DNA from: Sphingobium wenxiniae
GTDB lineage: Bacteria > Pseudomonadota > Alphaproteobacteria > Sphingomonadales > Sphingomonadaceae
Direction of reading: 5' to 3'
NCBI RefSeq assembly: GCF_007830065.1
Contig: NZ_VLKK01000024.1
Coordinates: 1 to 35,964 of the forward strand
DNA: 35,964 nt
In this document: positions 35,547-35,964 of the stretch, one piece after another
How the letters are laid out: the number at the start of each line of letters is the position of its first letter
How positions within the stretch are numbered: position 1 is the stretch's first letter
Position numbers and translations under genes: made by a program
Notes under the pieces: model-generated
Told to the model about the DNA's origin: nothing
Seen by the model: the letters and a program-made list of their open reading frames with translations, nothing else
Database searches by the model: none

Positions 35547-35870
35547 TCAATCACCGAAGAACTGGGGATTGCGAGCGATGAAGCGTCTTGCCCAGTTGTC
35601 CAGGTAGGAGGATCGGGCGCGACTGAGATAGCGCCAGCCAGCCACGCTGATCGCGAGCGCGCCGATGGCGTTGACGATGAGATCCCACATTGTGTCGGTG
35701 AGGCCAGACGGGTCGCCGAGCATGGGCTTCTGCATGGTCAACCCGAAAGCCTGGTCCATCCTGAACTCGAATATCTCCCAGAGAGCGCCGATCGCCTGGG
35801 AGAAGCAGAATGCAAAGACCGCGAGAAATGAAGGCCTCATATGGAGGTCCACATGCCGATCCTCATTGAG
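35547..35870 (-). pseudogene. Membrane protein gene truncated at its 5' end by an IS element
   Basis: The frame is open from the IS border (35870) to the stop at 35547 and encodes about 107 residues: HVDLHMRPSFLAVFAFCFSQ, then ALWEIFEFRMDQ, GDPSGLTDTMWDLIVNAIGAL, and a basic tail ending FIARNPQFFGD. Two membrane helices are clear (about 17-32 and 65-82). I read this as the C-terminal half of a small polytopic membrane protein, perhaps of the YjdF/DUF2238 kind, whose first helices and start codon were removed by the insertion. A short product from ATG 35840 or GTG 35852 might be made but has no good ribosome binding site. Function is unknown. Confidence 0.6.
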
Positions 35871-35964
35871 TGTTGATTTCCACTGAGAGTTGACCCGGGA
35901 GGGGCATAAGTTTCCACTGAGAAGTGACCCATGTTTTGACTTCCCTCTGGCTGATTGGTCGGAG
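35871..35964. mobile_element. IS21-like insertion sequence, terminal end
   Basis: The sequence changes character at TGTTGATTTCC (35871). Two near-identical 20-base repeats follow: TTTCCACTGAGAGTTGACCC (35877-35896) and TTTCCACTGAGAAGTGACCC (35911-35930), 34 bases apart. IS21-family ends begin with TG and carry such repeated transposase-binding sites. No transposase reading frame is visible before the window ends. The family call rests on this layout and should be treated as probable. Confidence 0.6.

Overview
The window is GC-rich DNA with dense bacterial coding. The type-F conjugation genes, the insertion-sequence ends and the general style of the proteins point to an alphaproteobacterium, most likely a sphingomonad (Sphingobium/Novosphingobium/Sphingopyxis type). 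This is inference from family resemblance; there is no rRNA or core marker gene in the window. Both edges are insertion sequences: the 5' part of an IS1380-family transposase gene (minus strand) at 1-186, and an IS21-like terminus starting at about 35871.

Region 1 (about 370-11,600) is a type-F (F/pNL1-like) conjugative type IV secretion operon, all on the plus strand: traA, traL, traE, traK, 'traU, trbC, traN, traF, traH, traG. It is damaged. traK is frameshifted near its 3' end, and its last codons are fused directly to the C-terminal half of traU. The block normally found between them (traB, traV, the ATPase gene traC, trbI, traW and the 5' half of traU) is missing. The pilus cannot be built from these genes alone. 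A small divergent gene lies upstream of traA behind a palindrome-rich intergenic region. A small C-terminally anchored membrane protein and a hipBA toxin-antitoxin pair follow traG on the opposite strand.

Region 2 (about 13,700-35,500) looks like a stress/dormancy and envelope island. It holds a SulP anion transporter with a STAS domain, an unknown 272-aa protein, a DksA/TraR zinc-finger protein, a small helical protein, an exported unknown protein, a frameshifted DUF123 (GIY-YIG-like) gene, a tandem universal stress protein, a CYTH-CHAD triphosphatase/polyphosphate-binding protein, a Tat-exported L,D-transpeptidase, a second tandem universal stress protein almost touching a giant cyclic beta-1,2-glucan synthase (2808 aa), and a phosphoenolpyruvate synthase. 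Their family roles (polyphosphate, ppGpp-linked transcription, Usp, gluconeogenic PEP synthesis, periplasmic glucan, peptidoglycan cross-linking) suggest joint survival of starvation, low oxygen or osmotic stress. That joint role is inference.

Region 3 (about 35,550-35,964) holds the 3' part of a membrane protein gene whose 5' end is cut off by the IS21-like element.

No tRNA, rRNA or CRISPR array was seen. No entirely new system can be claimed. The traK-traU deletion fusion, the small membrane gene beside traG, the internally duplicated L,D-transpeptidase and the Usp/glucan-synthase pair are the points most worth a second look.
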